From: an uncultured Bradyrhizobium sp.
GTDB lineage: Bacteria > Pseudomonadota > Alphaproteobacteria > Rhizobiales > Xanthobacteraceae
Assembly (NCBI RefSeq): GCF_936943645.1
Contig: NZ_CAKZJO010000066.1
Location: forward strand, 1 to 58,350
Length of the DNA: 58,350 bases
Reading direction: 5' to 3'
Part shown: piece by piece, positions 42,180 through 50,771 of the stretch
How positions within the stretch are numbered: position 1 is the first letter of the stretch
Layout: every line of letters starts with the position of its first letter
The notes under the pieces: model-generated
Told to the model about the DNA's origin: nothing
The model's database searches: none
The model's input: only the letters and a program-made list of their open reading frames with translations
Translations under genes and position numbers: made by a program

Positions 42180-44414
42180 CTACGGCTCCATCCCCGAGGC
42201 GTCGGCACAATGGTCGTGCCAGAACCGGCGATAGGCCGCCTCGACCTCTCTAGTGTAGCGTTCGACATTGCCGGCGGGCGAGGCCGCGATCCGGGCCGGC
42301 AGCTCCGTGCGCAATCTCGCCAGAAGCGCGGGCTGCGCCGCGTGGCTGCTCGCGATCGCGGCATAGCCGTCGTCATCCTCGGCGACCCAGTCGTCCAGGC
42401 CGACCGCCGCTACGATCGACCCGCCGGCGCGCGAGGAGGCGCCGAGGCCGAGCTTGGCAACGACCGGAACGCCTGCATAGAGGGATTCCCAGGTGCTGAT
42501 GCCGCCATTCTGCGGGAACGGGTCGAGGGAGATGTCGACCTTGGCAAAGGCCAACAGATGGTCATGGCGCGAGGTCGAGCCGAGGCAGGTGATATTCTGT
42601 TCGGGAATGCCCTGCGCCACGAACCGTGCGATCAGGCCGTCGCGCAGCAAGGGATCGTCGAGCAACCCGTGCTTGACGATGATCTTCGACCCCGCCACCT
42701 CCCGCATGATGTGCGACCACACACGGATCGCCTGGTCCGAGATCTTGTAGATGCGGTTGAAGACGCCAAACGTCACATGGCCGTTGCGGAGCATCGGGAG
42801 CTCCGAGGACGGCACGTCCAGGATGGGATCGATCGTGATCAGGCACGGCAGATCATGGACCTTCTCGGCCAGCAAGGGACGCGCCGATGGCGGAATGAAG
42901 ATGGGATCTGCGAGCACGTAGTCCATGGTCTGAAGGCCAGTGCCTGTGGCGTGTCCAAAGCCCGTGACCTGGATCGGGGCCGGCTTGCGGGCGAATACGC
43001 CCAGCCGGTTGCCGGCCGTATGCCCGGACACGTCGATCAGGATGTCGATCTTGTCGGCCTGGATGCGATCGGCCAGCTCGTCGTCCGACAGCTGTGCGGC
43101 CTCCACCCAAACGTCTGCCAGAGGCTTGAACCGCTCCGTGACCTCGTCCTGCAACGGCCAACAGGAATAGCAGACGATCTCGAACCTCGCGTGATCATGG
43201 TGACGCAGCACCGGCAACAGACCAAATGCGGCCGAGTGGTTCCTGAATTCCGAGGCGACATAGCCGACGACGATCCGTCGGTTCGGATCGAGCTGCCGGG
43301 GCGGCAGTGTCCGTTGCGGCAGCCGGGCGCCGATCGCATCCCACCAGGATTTTCGCGCCGCCTGCTGGGTGGCGAAATCAGCCTCCGGCCAATAATCCAG
43401 GATGAAGATCTTGCGTGCGATGGCATCCGCATAGTCCGGCGAGATCTCGAGCGCCGCATCGAGATGCTCGAGCGCCGTCGTCACATCTCCCTGGTTGGCA
43501 TAGCAGGCGCCGAGCAGCACGATGGCGTAGTCGGATCGCGGATTGTCCTCGAGCAGGGTCTTGACGGCGGCAATCGCCTGCGTGGTGTTTCCCAACAGAA
43601 GGTTGACCTGCGCCTTGCCGCGTAGCGCGAGCTCGAGCCGCGGCGATTGCGCCAGCGCCGCTTCGAAGTCCGCCGCCGCCTGCTCCAGCCGATACAGATC
43701 GAAGTTCAGTCGCCCGCGCTGCGCCAGGATCCGCGGTGAGCCCGGCTTGATCGCGAGCCCTGCTGCGAGGGCAGCTTCCGCCTCCTCGTAGTGCCGGAGC
43801 TCGATGCACACCATGCCCTTGCCGGCGAGCGCCTCGGCGTGCCGCGGCTGAAACGCGAGGGCGCGGTCGAAACTCTCCTTGGCGGGCTCGGGCCGGCCGA
43901 TCATCAGTTCCGCCATGCCACGGTTGCAGAATGCATCGGCATAGTCCGGCCGCAGCCGGATGGCGCGTTCGTGAAGCCCGATTGCCTGCTCGCCGAGGCC
44001 GATGTTGAGCAGCGTATTGCCGAGATTGGTTAGCGTGATCGGACAATTCGGCTTCAGCGCAATGGCCTTCTGCTGGCTTGTGCGGGCGTCCTGGAATTTC
44101 TGGAGGTCGAAATACACGGCGCCGAGATTGCCATGCGCATCGGGCGAGCGCGGATCGAGCGCGATCGCACGTTCGAACAGCTGTTGCGCCTCCTCCAGCC
44201 GCCCGCACTCATAGGCGCGCAGGCCGAGCAGGTGCGTGGCGTGGAAATGATCCGGAACTTCCTTCAGGATCTCGCGGCAGAGCGTCTCGGCCTCGGCAAC
44301 CCTGCCCTGCCCGAGTGCCTCGATCGCGAAGGACATGACGGCGTCCGCCTGCTTCCTCAACTTCTTCTGCAATCGCGCATTCTGGTACGCGCGCGCGCCG
44401 ACACTGCTCTGCAA
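42180..44414 (-). CDS. TPR / O-GlcNAc-transferase-like protein, copy 3
   Basis: A 744-aa paralogue with TPRs followed by a GT41 domain. Markers are 'ASEFRNHSAAF', 'DVSGHTAGNRLGVFARKPAPIQ', 'FNRIYKISDQAIRVW' and 'LDPFPQNGGISTWESLYAGVPVV'. An ATG 33 nt upstream is in frame, but TTG 44414 is chosen because the CCGGAGAGAGACC-TTG context is the same as in the other copies and gives the same length as copy 1. It is first in the transcription direction and lies 91 bp from aapP. Multi-TPR OGTs in bacteria modify proteins such as flagellin or adhesins; no such target gene is nearby. Confidence 0.88.
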   Translation of the reverse strand: MQSSVGARAYQNARLQKKLRKQADAVMSFAIEALGQGRVAEAETLCREILKEVPDHFHATHLLGLRAYECGRLEEAQQLFERAIALDPRSPDAHGNLGAVYFDLQKFQDARTSQQKAIALKPNCPITLTNLGNTLLNIGLGEQAIGLHERAIRLRPDYADAFCNRGMAELMIGRPEPAKESFDRALAFQPRHAEALAGKGMVCIELRHYEEAEAALAAGLAIKPGSPRILAQRGRLNFDLYRLEQAAADFEAALAQSPRLELALRGKAQVNLLLGNTTQAIAAVKTLLEDNPRSDYAIVLLGACYANQGDVTTALEHLDAALEISPDYADAIARKIFILDYWPEADFATQQAARKSWWDAIGARLPQRTLPPRQLDPNRRIVVGYVASEFRNHSAAFGLLPVLRHHDHARFEIVCYSCWPLQDEVTERFKPLADVWVEAAQLSDDELADRIQADKIDILIDVSGHTAGNRLGVFARKPAPIQVTGFGHATGTGLQTMDYVLADPIFIPPSARPLLAEKVHDLPCLITIDPILDVPSSELPMLRNGHVTFGVFNRIYKISDQAIRVWSHIMREVAGSKIIVKHGLLDDPLLRDGLIARFVAQGIPEQNITCLGSTSRHDHLLAFAKVDISLDPFPQNGGISTWESLYAGVPVVAKLGLGASSRAGGSIVAAVGLDDWVAEDDDGYAAIASSHAAQPALLARLRTELPARIAASPAGNVERYTREVEAAYRRFWHDHCADASGMEP

Positions 44415-44459
44415 GGTCTCTCTCCGGGGTGGTCCGAAAAGAGGCAAAGCTGATTCGCT
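44415..44459 (-). promoter_or_regulatory. Conserved leader of OGT copy 3
   Basis: CAGCGAATCAGCTTTGCCTC and CCGGAGAGAGACC precede TTG 44414 on the minus strand. The first block keeps GCGAATCAGCT of the other leaders but has TTTGCC in place of TAGACT, so the supposed -10 is weaker here. The leader lies just after the aapP stop. Confidence 0.5.
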
Positions 44460-44505
44460 GGTGCCAGGCTGGCGGGTCGGTCAGGCCGGCGCAGTCGCCG
44501 GGTGC

Positions 44506-45243
44506 TCAGCGCAGGATCTGGCTCAGGAACAGTTTGGTGCGGGCATGCTGAGGCGCCGCAAAGAACTCGTTGGGTGTATTCGCCTCGATGATCTGGCCGG
44601 CATCCATGAACACCACGCGGTTGGCGACCTCGCGGGCAAAGCCCATTTCGTGGGTGACGACCAGCATGGTCATGCCCTCCCCGGCAAGATCCACCATGGT
44701 GTCCAGCACCTCCTTGACCATTTCGGGATCGAGTGCCGAGGTCGGCTCGTCGAACAGCATGACCTTCGGATTCATGGTCAGGGCCCGCGCGATGGCGACG
44801 CGCTGCTGCTGGCCGCCCGACATCTGCCCCGGAAACTTGTTGGCCTGGTGCGGGATCTTGACCCGCTCCAGGAATTTCATCGCGGTCGCCTCGGCATCCT
44901 TCTTCGGGATGTTGCGCACCCAGATCGGCGCCAGCGTGCAATTGTCGAGCACGGTCAGATGCGGGAACAGGTTAAAGCTCTGGAACACCATGCCGACCTC
45001 GCGGCGGACCGCATCGACATGCTTGAGGTTGGGCCCGAGCTCGATGCCGTCGACCACGATTTCGCCCTCCTGGAATTCCTCGAGCGCATTGATGCAGCGG
45101 ATCAGCGTCGACTTGCCGGAGCCGGAGGGCCCGCAGATGACGATGCGCTCTCCCTTGCGGACTTCCATGTCGATATCGCGTAGTACGTGAAAGTCGCCGT
45201 ACCATTTGTTGAGTCCGGAAATCTTGACGATGGGGTCGGACAT
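44506..45243 (-). CDS. aapP: General L-amino-acid ABC transporter, ATPase
   Basis: A 245-aa polar-amino-acid transport ATPase starting MSDPIVKISGLNKWYGDFHV. Walker A GPSGSGKST, signature MSGGQQQRVAIARAL, Walker B VMLFDEPTSALD and switch H (VVTHEMGF) are all intact. It energises the AapQ/AapM permeases. The start at 45243 matches the family; the frame is open upstream only as overlap with aapM. It is the last gene of aapJQMP, 11 bp after aapM. Confidence 0.95.
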   Translation of the reverse strand: MSDPIVKISGLNKWYGDFHVLRDIDMEVRKGERIVICGPSGSGKSTLIRCINALEEFQEGEIVVDGIELGPNLKHVDAVRREVGMVFQSFNLFPHLTVLDNCTLAPIWVRNIPKKDAEATAMKFLERVKIPHQANKFPGQMSGGQQQRVAIARALTMNPKVMLFDEPTSALDPEMVKEVLDTMVDLAGEGMTMLVVTHEMGFAREVANRVVFMDAGQIIEANTPNEFFAAPQHARTKLFLSQILR

Positions 45244-45254
45244 GGGGACCTCGA

Positions 45255-46775
45255 TCAGTTGCGACGGTGGGCATTGAGACGGTGCTCGACGAACAGCGAG
45301 TAGCGCGACATTCCAAAGCAGAAGATGAAGTAGATGATCCCGGCAAAGGCGAAGCCGGTGAACGCGGTCGAGGGCGTCGACCATTTCGGGTCCGAGAACG
45401 ATGCCCTGAGCGAGCCCAGCAGATCGAACAGCGCCACGATCGAGACCAGCGAGGTGTCCTTGAACAGCGAGATGAAGCTGTTGACGAGATTTGGAATGAC
45501 GTGGCGCAGGGCCTGGGGCAGCACGATCAGCGAGGTCGTCTTCCACCAGGACAGCCCCAGGGCCGCCGCCGCCTCGCCCTGCCCGCGCTGGATGGCCGCA
45601 AGCCCGCCGCGGACGTTCTCGGCCTGGTAGGCGCCCGTGAACAGGGCGATGCCGATCAGCGCGCGGACGAGGCCGTCGACGGTGAAATTGCCCGGCAGGA
45701 ACAGCGGCAGCATGTAGGTGGCGAAGAACAGCACGGTGATCAGCGGCACACCGCGCCAGAACTCGATGAAGGCGATCGAGAAGATCCGGATCAGGGGAAT
45801 GGTCGAACGGCGGCCGAGCGCCAGCGCAATGCCGATCGGCAGCGAGGTGACGATGCCGGTGACGGAGACCACCAGCGTCACCAGCAGGCCGCCCCACAAA
45901 TTCGTCGTCACGACCGGCAGGCCGCCGGTATCGAGCCCCATCAGCTTGATCACGGCGGCGATGGCGACGAAGGCAACGATGCTGGAAGCGAGAGCGCGCC
46001 AACCTGTGCGCGAGCCGCCGCCGAGCCAGAAGGCGATCAGGGAGACGATCACGGCCGTCACGGCGAAGTCGGCCCAGACCGACAGGCCCACGCCCTGAAG
46101 CTGGTCACGCAACAAGGTCAGCGGCAGGATCAGCCAGTGGATCGCCGCGCCGACCAGCACGACGAAATTCCCGACCACCCACAACAACGGTCCGACGGCC
46201 GACGTCTTGCTGAGACCGAGCAGGGCCTGCCCTGCCCCGATAATGCTGTCATCGAACAATTCCAGCAGCCCGGCCGTCCAGCTGAGGCCAAAACCCTTGA
46301 TGCCGCCGCCGTGCAGCAGGAAGAACGCGACCACAGGAAAGGCGACGAAGAACAGGCTGGCGTTGAGCCCTTTCGCCGGCAGACGCGGCACGAGCAGCGG
46401 CACCAGCAGGACCACGGCGAGGATGAAAGTGAGATTGACCCGCCAGCGCTCAGCCTCGGGATAGAAGCCGTAAATCAATTGCGGCAACTTGGCCTGGATG
46501 TAGGGCCAGCAGGCGCCGACCGCAAAGCCGGCATTCTCCGTGAGGCATGCCGCGCGGTCCTTGCCGCTCCAGACCGCATCGACCATCAGGAACTTGACCG
46601 AGGGAACGATGGTGAACCACAGCAGCAAGGCGCCGAGGATGGTGAGCAGGATGTTGGTCGGCGAGTTGAACAGGCGCGTCCGCATCAAGCCGACGAAGCC
46701 CGTGGTCTTCACCGGGGCGGGACGCTCGGTGAGCAGGTCCTGACGGACGAAGCTGCTGGAGGCGATATCGCTCAT
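45255..46775 (-). CDS. aapM: General L-amino-acid ABC transporter, permease AapM
   Basis: A 506-aa permease starting MSDIASSSFVRQDLL. It has an unusually long N-terminal half with extra membrane helices, typical of AapM/BztC, and a C-terminal HisM-like core containing the EAA loop ('AAAALGLSWWKTTSLIVLPQALRHVIPNL'). Its start overlaps the aapQ stop by 4 bp. With AapQ it forms the heterodimeric channel. Confidence 0.94.
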   Translation of the reverse strand: MSDIASSSFVRQDLLTERPAPVKTTGFVGLMRTRLFNSPTNILLTILGALLLWFTIVPSVKFLMVDAVWSGKDRAACLTENAGFAVGACWPYIQAKLPQLIYGFYPEAERWRVNLTFILAVVLLVPLLVPRLPAKGLNASLFFVAFPVVAFFLLHGGGIKGFGLSWTAGLLELFDDSIIGAGQALLGLSKTSAVGPLLWVVGNFVVLVGAAIHWLILPLTLLRDQLQGVGLSVWADFAVTAVIVSLIAFWLGGGSRTGWRALASSIVAFVAIAAVIKLMGLDTGGLPVVTTNLWGGLLVTLVVSVTGIVTSLPIGIALALGRRSTIPLIRIFSIAFIEFWRGVPLITVLFFATYMLPLFLPGNFTVDGLVRALIGIALFTGAYQAENVRGGLAAIQRGQGEAAAALGLSWWKTTSLIVLPQALRHVIPNLVNSFISLFKDTSLVSIVALFDLLGSLRASFSDPKWSTPSTAFTGFAFAGIIYFIFCFGMSRYSLFVEHRLNAHRRN

Positions 46776-47977
46776 GCGCCGAGACTCCGGCTGACGCGCC
46801 AACCGTAGACGCTCATGATCGCGCTGGTGAGCAGCGAGATCAGGAGGTAGATGCCCATCGTCATCGCGATGATCTCGATTGCCTGCCCGGTCTGGCTCAG
46901 CGACGTGCCGGCGAATACAGACACGAGGTCAGGATAGCCGATCGCGACCGCCAGCGACGAGTTCTTGGTGAGATTGAGGTACTGGTTGGTCAGCGGCGGC
47001 ACGATGACGCGCATGGCCTGCGGCACCACGATCAGCCGCAGCGTGTTGCCGCGGCTGAGACCCAAAGACGATCCCGCCTCCATCTGGCCCTTGTGGACCG
47101 ACAGAATGCCGGCACGCACGATTTCGGCGATGAAGGCCGCGGTATAGGTCGACAGTGCCAGCGTCAGCGCCACGAACTCCGGAATGATCCGCGAGCCGCC
47201 CGCGAAGTTGAACCCCTTGAGCTGCGGCAGCTCGAAGGTGAACGGCAAGCCAGCCACCAACATGGTGGCGAGCGGCAGGCCGACCAGAAGACCCAGCACA
47301 TAGGGCCAGATCCGGATCACCTGCCCCTGCTGGAACAACGCGCGCCGGGCATAGAAGCGCAAGGCCAGCGCCGCGACGATGCCGAGCGCCAGCACCGCCA
47401 GGAATGGCTCCAAGCCGTTGCCGCCGATCAGGCTCGGAATGACCAGACCGCGATTGCTGAGGAAGGCGATGCCGAGCAGCGAGATGCTCTGCCGCGGATT
47501 GGGTAAGGCCGCGAGCACCGCCAGGTACCAGAACAGGATCTGGAACAGCAGCGGCAGGTTGCGGATGATCTCGACATAGATCTCGCCGACGCGCGACAAC
47601 AACCAGTTGGGCGACAGCCGGCACAGCGCGACGATGAAGCCGATCAGGGTGGCGAAGAAGATGCCTACCACCGAGACCACGAGCGTGTTGAGGAGCCCGA
47701 CCACGAAGACGCGCAGGAACGTGTCCGAGCCGGTGTAGGGGATCAGGGTCTGGTTGACGTCGAAGCCGGCGTTGTTGCGCAGGAAGCCGAAGCCGGCCGC
47801 GATATGCTGGTTTTCGAGGTTGGTGCGGGCGTTGGAGACGATCTCATAGCCGATCCAGCCCAGGATCGCCGCGAAGGCAAACTGGACGGCGACGCCGTTC
47901 CAGCCTGCCTTGCCGCCCAGAATGCGCCTGATCTTCAGCGCGATCTGGGGCGGCGGTTTTCGGGCCTCGGTGCTCAT
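46772..47977 (-). CDS. aapQ: General L-amino-acid ABC transporter, permease AapQ
   Basis: A 401-aa permease starting MSTEARKPPPQIALK. Membrane helices begin near residue 28. A periplasmic insertion follows the first helix ('LENQHIAAGFGFLRNNAGFDVNQTLIPY'), a hallmark of AapQ/BztB. The EAA loop is 'EAGSSLGLSRGNTLRLIVVPQAMRVIVPPL'. It follows aapJ after 24 bp and is translationally coupled to aapM. Confidence 0.94.
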   Translation of the reverse strand: MSTEARKPPPQIALKIRRILGGKAGWNGVAVQFAFAAILGWIGYEIVSNARTNLENQHIAAGFGFLRNNAGFDVNQTLIPYTGSDTFLRVFVVGLLNTLVVSVVGIFFATLIGFIVALCRLSPNWLLSRVGEIYVEIIRNLPLLFQILFWYLAVLAALPNPRQSISLLGIAFLSNRGLVIPSLIGGNGLEPFLAVLALGIVAALALRFYARRALFQQGQVIRIWPYVLGLLVGLPLATMLVAGLPFTFELPQLKGFNFAGGSRIIPEFVALTLALSTYTAAFIAEIVRAGILSVHKGQMEAGSSLGLSRGNTLRLIVVPQAMRVIVPPLTNQYLNLTKNSSLAVAIGYPDLVSVFAGTSLSQTGQAIEIIAMTMGIYLLISLLTSAIMSVYGWRVSRSLGA

Positions 47978-48001
47978 GCCGCTGCCAGCGGATCAGGGCG
48001 A

Positions 48002-49018
48002 TCAGCGGATCGGCGGCGCGTACTGGAGACCGCCCTTGTTCCAGAGATTATTGAGCCCGCGGTTGATGGCGAGCGGCGAGCCCGCGCCGACATTGCGGTC
48101 GAACACTTCGCCGTAATTGCCGACCGCCTTCACGATCCGCACCACCCAGTCCTTGGTCAGGCCGAGCTGTTCGCCGAAATTGCCGTCGGTGCCGAGCACG
48201 CGCTTCAGCTCCGGATTTTCCAGTTTCGCCTTCTCGTCGACGTTCTTCGAGGTCACGCCAAGCTCTTCGGCGGTGACCATCGCGAACAGCGTCCATTTCA
48301 CGATGTCGAACCACTGGTCGTCGCCGTGGCGCACCATCGGGCCGAGCGGCTCCTTCGAGATGATCTCGGGCAGCACCATATGGTCGTTGGGATTGGCGAG
48401 CTTCAGGCGGTTGGCGTAGAGGCCGGACTGGTCGGTGGTGAAGACGTCGCAGCGCCCGGCTTCATAGGCCTTGACGGTTTCGTCGTTGGTGCCGAACGCG
48501 ATCACCTCGTACTTCATGTTGTTGGCCTTGAAGTAGTCGGCGAGATTCTGCTCGGTGGTGGTGCCGGTCTGCACGCAGACCGAGGCGCTGTTGAGCTCGA
48601 GCGCCGAATTCACCTTGAGCGACTTCTTCACCATGAAGCCCTGCCCGTCATAATACGTCACGCCGGTGAAGTTGGCGCCGAGCGAGGTATCGCGCGAGAT
48701 GGTCCAGGTGGTGTTGCGCGAGAGCACGTCGATTTCGCCGGATTGCAGCGCCGTGAAACGGTCCTTGGCGGACAGCGGCACATACTTGACCTTGCTCGGA
48801 TCGTTGAAGATGGCCCCGGCGATTGCCTTGCAGACGTCGACGTCGAGGCCGGTCCAGTTGCCCTTGTCGTCGGGCGAGGAGAAGCCCGGCAGGCCCTGGC
48901 TGACGCCGCAGGACAGCATGCCCCGGTCCTTGACGGTCTTGAGCGTTTGCGCATCGGCGGCTTGGGCTGAGAGGCCGGCGGCGAGAGCAAGGGTGAGAGC
49001 CAGGGTTACGCGTTTCAT
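48002..49018 (-). CDS. aapJ: General L-amino-acid ABC transporter, periplasmic binding protein
   Basis: A 338-aa solute-binding protein with a signal peptide (MKRVTLALTLALAAGLSAQAADA). 'RGMLSCGVSQGLPGFSSPDDKGNWTGLDVDVCKAIAGAIF' and 'VLSRNTTWTISRD' are diagnostic of AapJ/BztA, which binds a broad range of L-amino acids. The start at 49018 gives a normal signal peptide; upstream in-frame ATG codons would add a non-signal stretch. It is the first gene of aapJQMP, divergent from metC. Confidence 0.94.
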   Translation of the reverse strand: MKRVTLALTLALAAGLSAQAADAQTLKTVKDRGMLSCGVSQGLPGFSSPDDKGNWTGLDVDVCKAIAGAIFNDPSKVKYVPLSAKDRFTALQSGEIDVLSRNTTWTISRDTSLGANFTGVTYYDGQGFMVKKSLKVNSALELNSASVCVQTGTTTEQNLADYFKANNMKYEVIAFGTNDETVKAYEAGRCDVFTTDQSGLYANRLKLANPNDHMVLPEIISKEPLGPMVRHGDDQWFDIVKWTLFAMVTAEELGVTSKNVDEKAKLENPELKRVLGTDGNFGEQLGLTKDWVVRIVKAVGNYGEVFDRNVGAGSPLAINRGLNNLWNKGGLQYAPPIR

Positions 49019-49411
49019 GGGCTTTGGGCCTTTCAAAGTCATCTCAAGGAACGTTGTCTCAGGATCATCCCTGCCGGGTCGGGCGTATGGAGGCCAGCCC
49101 TGCAAGAGTCATGCTGGAAAACCTTGCCGAACACTCGCCGATCCCGGGAGGCCATACCTTAATCCCCGCCGCTGGCGCCCGCCCTTTGTCTGGCTGTGGC
49201 ACAACGTTCGGTCAGACGATGGATCGAAGGTCGCGGCAGGCCCCTCAACATGCGGCGACTGAATAGCACCTCCGCATCACAGAACGACTGGCGTGCCGGG
49301 TCAAGGGGTTGACGGGACTCTTCTGTGTTCTGTTATTAACGACAACGGCCATCGGCCGGCCTGCAGGGCGTCTTCCGCGTCCGGCGGAAACGCGGTTTTG
49401 AAAGCAGACGC
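49019..49411. other. Divergent promoter region aapJ / metC
   Basis: A 393-bp gap between divergently transcribed genes, with no supportable gene inside. The plus strand carries a reasonable promoter for metC at 49309-49336. The leftward aapJ promoter is not obvious by eye. I see no strong palindrome or terminator. Confidence 0.5.
49309..49336 (+). promoter_or_regulatory. Candidate sigma-70-type promoter for metC
   Basis: TTGACG (49309-49314), a 16-bp spacer and TGTTAT (49331-49336) lie about 75 bp before the metC ATG. The -35 is near consensus and the spacer is one base short of the optimum. Confidence 0.45.
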
Positions 49412-50596
49412 ATGGATTCCTCGCACCTCCAAGAGCAGCACGCCGAAACCCGCCTGGTTACCTCCGGCCGCGACACCAAGGCGCAGAAGGGGTTCGTCAA
49501 TCCGCCCGTGTTCCATGGCTCGACCGTGCTCTATCCGACCGCCGAGGACCTGCACGCTCATCGCGGCGAGTTCACCTATGGCCGCCACGGTTCCCCCACC
49601 ACCAAGGCGTTCCAGGAGACGCTGATGGCGCTGGAGGGGCCGCAATGCGCCGGCGTCGGCATCGTCCCGTCGGGACTGTCGGCGATCTCAACCACCCTGC
49701 TCTCGGTGCTGAAGGCTGGCGACCATCTCCTCGTCATCGACAACGTCTACCGACCATCGCGCAATTTCTGCAACGGCATGCTCGCCCGCTATGGCGTCGA
49801 GACCACCTATTTCGACCCGCTGATCGGGGCCGGCATCGACAAGCTGTTCAAGCCGAACACCCGCGCGGTGCTGGTGGAGGCGCCGGGCTCACAGTCGTTC
49901 GAGATGCCGGACATTCGCGCTATCGCCGATGTCGCGCATGCGCGCGGCGCGCTCGTGATCGACGACAACACCTGGGCGACGCCGCTCTACCACCGCTCGC
50001 TCGACCAGGGCGTCGACATCAGCATGCAGGCGGCCACCAAATATATCGGCGGCCATTCCGATATCATGTTCGGCACGATCTCGGCCAATGCCAAGGCCTG
50101 GCCGATGATTGCCGAGGGCATCCGCCTGCTCGGCGTCTGCGCCGGCCCCGACGACGTCTTCCTCGCGCTGCGTGGCCTGCGCACGCTGTCGGTGCGGCTG
50201 GCGCAGCATCATCGTTCCGGCCTCGACATGGCGCGCTGGCTCGCTGCTAGACCCGAGGTCGCACGGGTGCTGCATCCGGGCCTGGAGAGCGATCCCGGTC
50301 ACGCCATCTGGAAGCGCGACTTCACCGGCGCGTCCGGCCTGTTCAGCATCGTGCTGAAGCCGGCGCCGCAGAAGGCCGTCGACACCATGCTCAACACGCT
50401 CAAGCTGTTCGGCATGGGCTTCTCCTGGGGCGGCTTCGAGAGCCTTGCGATTCCCTTCGACTGCGACGCCTATCGCACGGCGACCAAGTGGTCGCCGGGT
50501 GGTCCGACCCTGCGCCTGCACATCGGGCTCGAGAATACCGACGATCTCAAGGCCGATCTCGATCGCGGCTTCGCTGCCCTCAAAGCGGCAATGTGA
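49412..50596 (+). CDS. metC: Cystathionine beta-lyase
   Basis: A 394-aa Cys/Met-metabolism PLP enzyme that cleaves cystathionine to homocysteine, pyruvate and ammonia. The Schiff-base lysine is in 'SMQAATKYIGGHSD', and the N-terminal 'VNPPVFHGSTVLYPT' and 'FTYGRHGSPTTKAFQ' are family marks. 'WGGFESLAIPF' near the C-terminus is typical of MetC, not of cystathionine gamma-synthase. It is divergent from aapJ; with cysK 12 kb away the region is enriched in sulfur amino-acid genes, possibly by chance. Confidence 0.92.
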   Translation: MDSSHLQEQHAETRLVTSGRDTKAQKGFVNPPVFHGSTVLYPTAEDLHAHRGEFTYGRHGSPTTKAFQETLMALEGPQCAGVGIVPSGLSAISTTLLSVLKAGDHLLVIDNVYRPSRNFCNGMLARYGVETTYFDPLIGAGIDKLFKPNTRAVLVEAPGSQSFEMPDIRAIADVAHARGALVIDDNTWATPLYHRSLDQGVDISMQAATKYIGGHSDIMFGTISANAKAWPMIAEGIRLLGVCAGPDDVFLALRGLRTLSVRLAQHHRSGLDMARWLAARPEVARVLHPGLESDPGHAIWKRDFTGASGLFSIVLKPAPQKAVDTMLNTLKLFGMGFSWGGFESLAIPFDCDAYRTATKWSPGGPTLRLHIGLENTDDLKADLDRGFAALKAAM

Positions 50597-50771
50597 GCCT
50601 GCTCACAGGGCATTGCGCCTGCGCACGCGCCAACGTGTGCCGGGCGGACGCGCAACGCGCCGCGGGAACGTGAGCCACCTGTAAACGTTAACGCCGACGC
50701 GCCAACAAATGGTTTGATCCGCTGACATTTGGCGCTAGCCTCACCAATCGACTCTTTTCCGGACACGGAGC

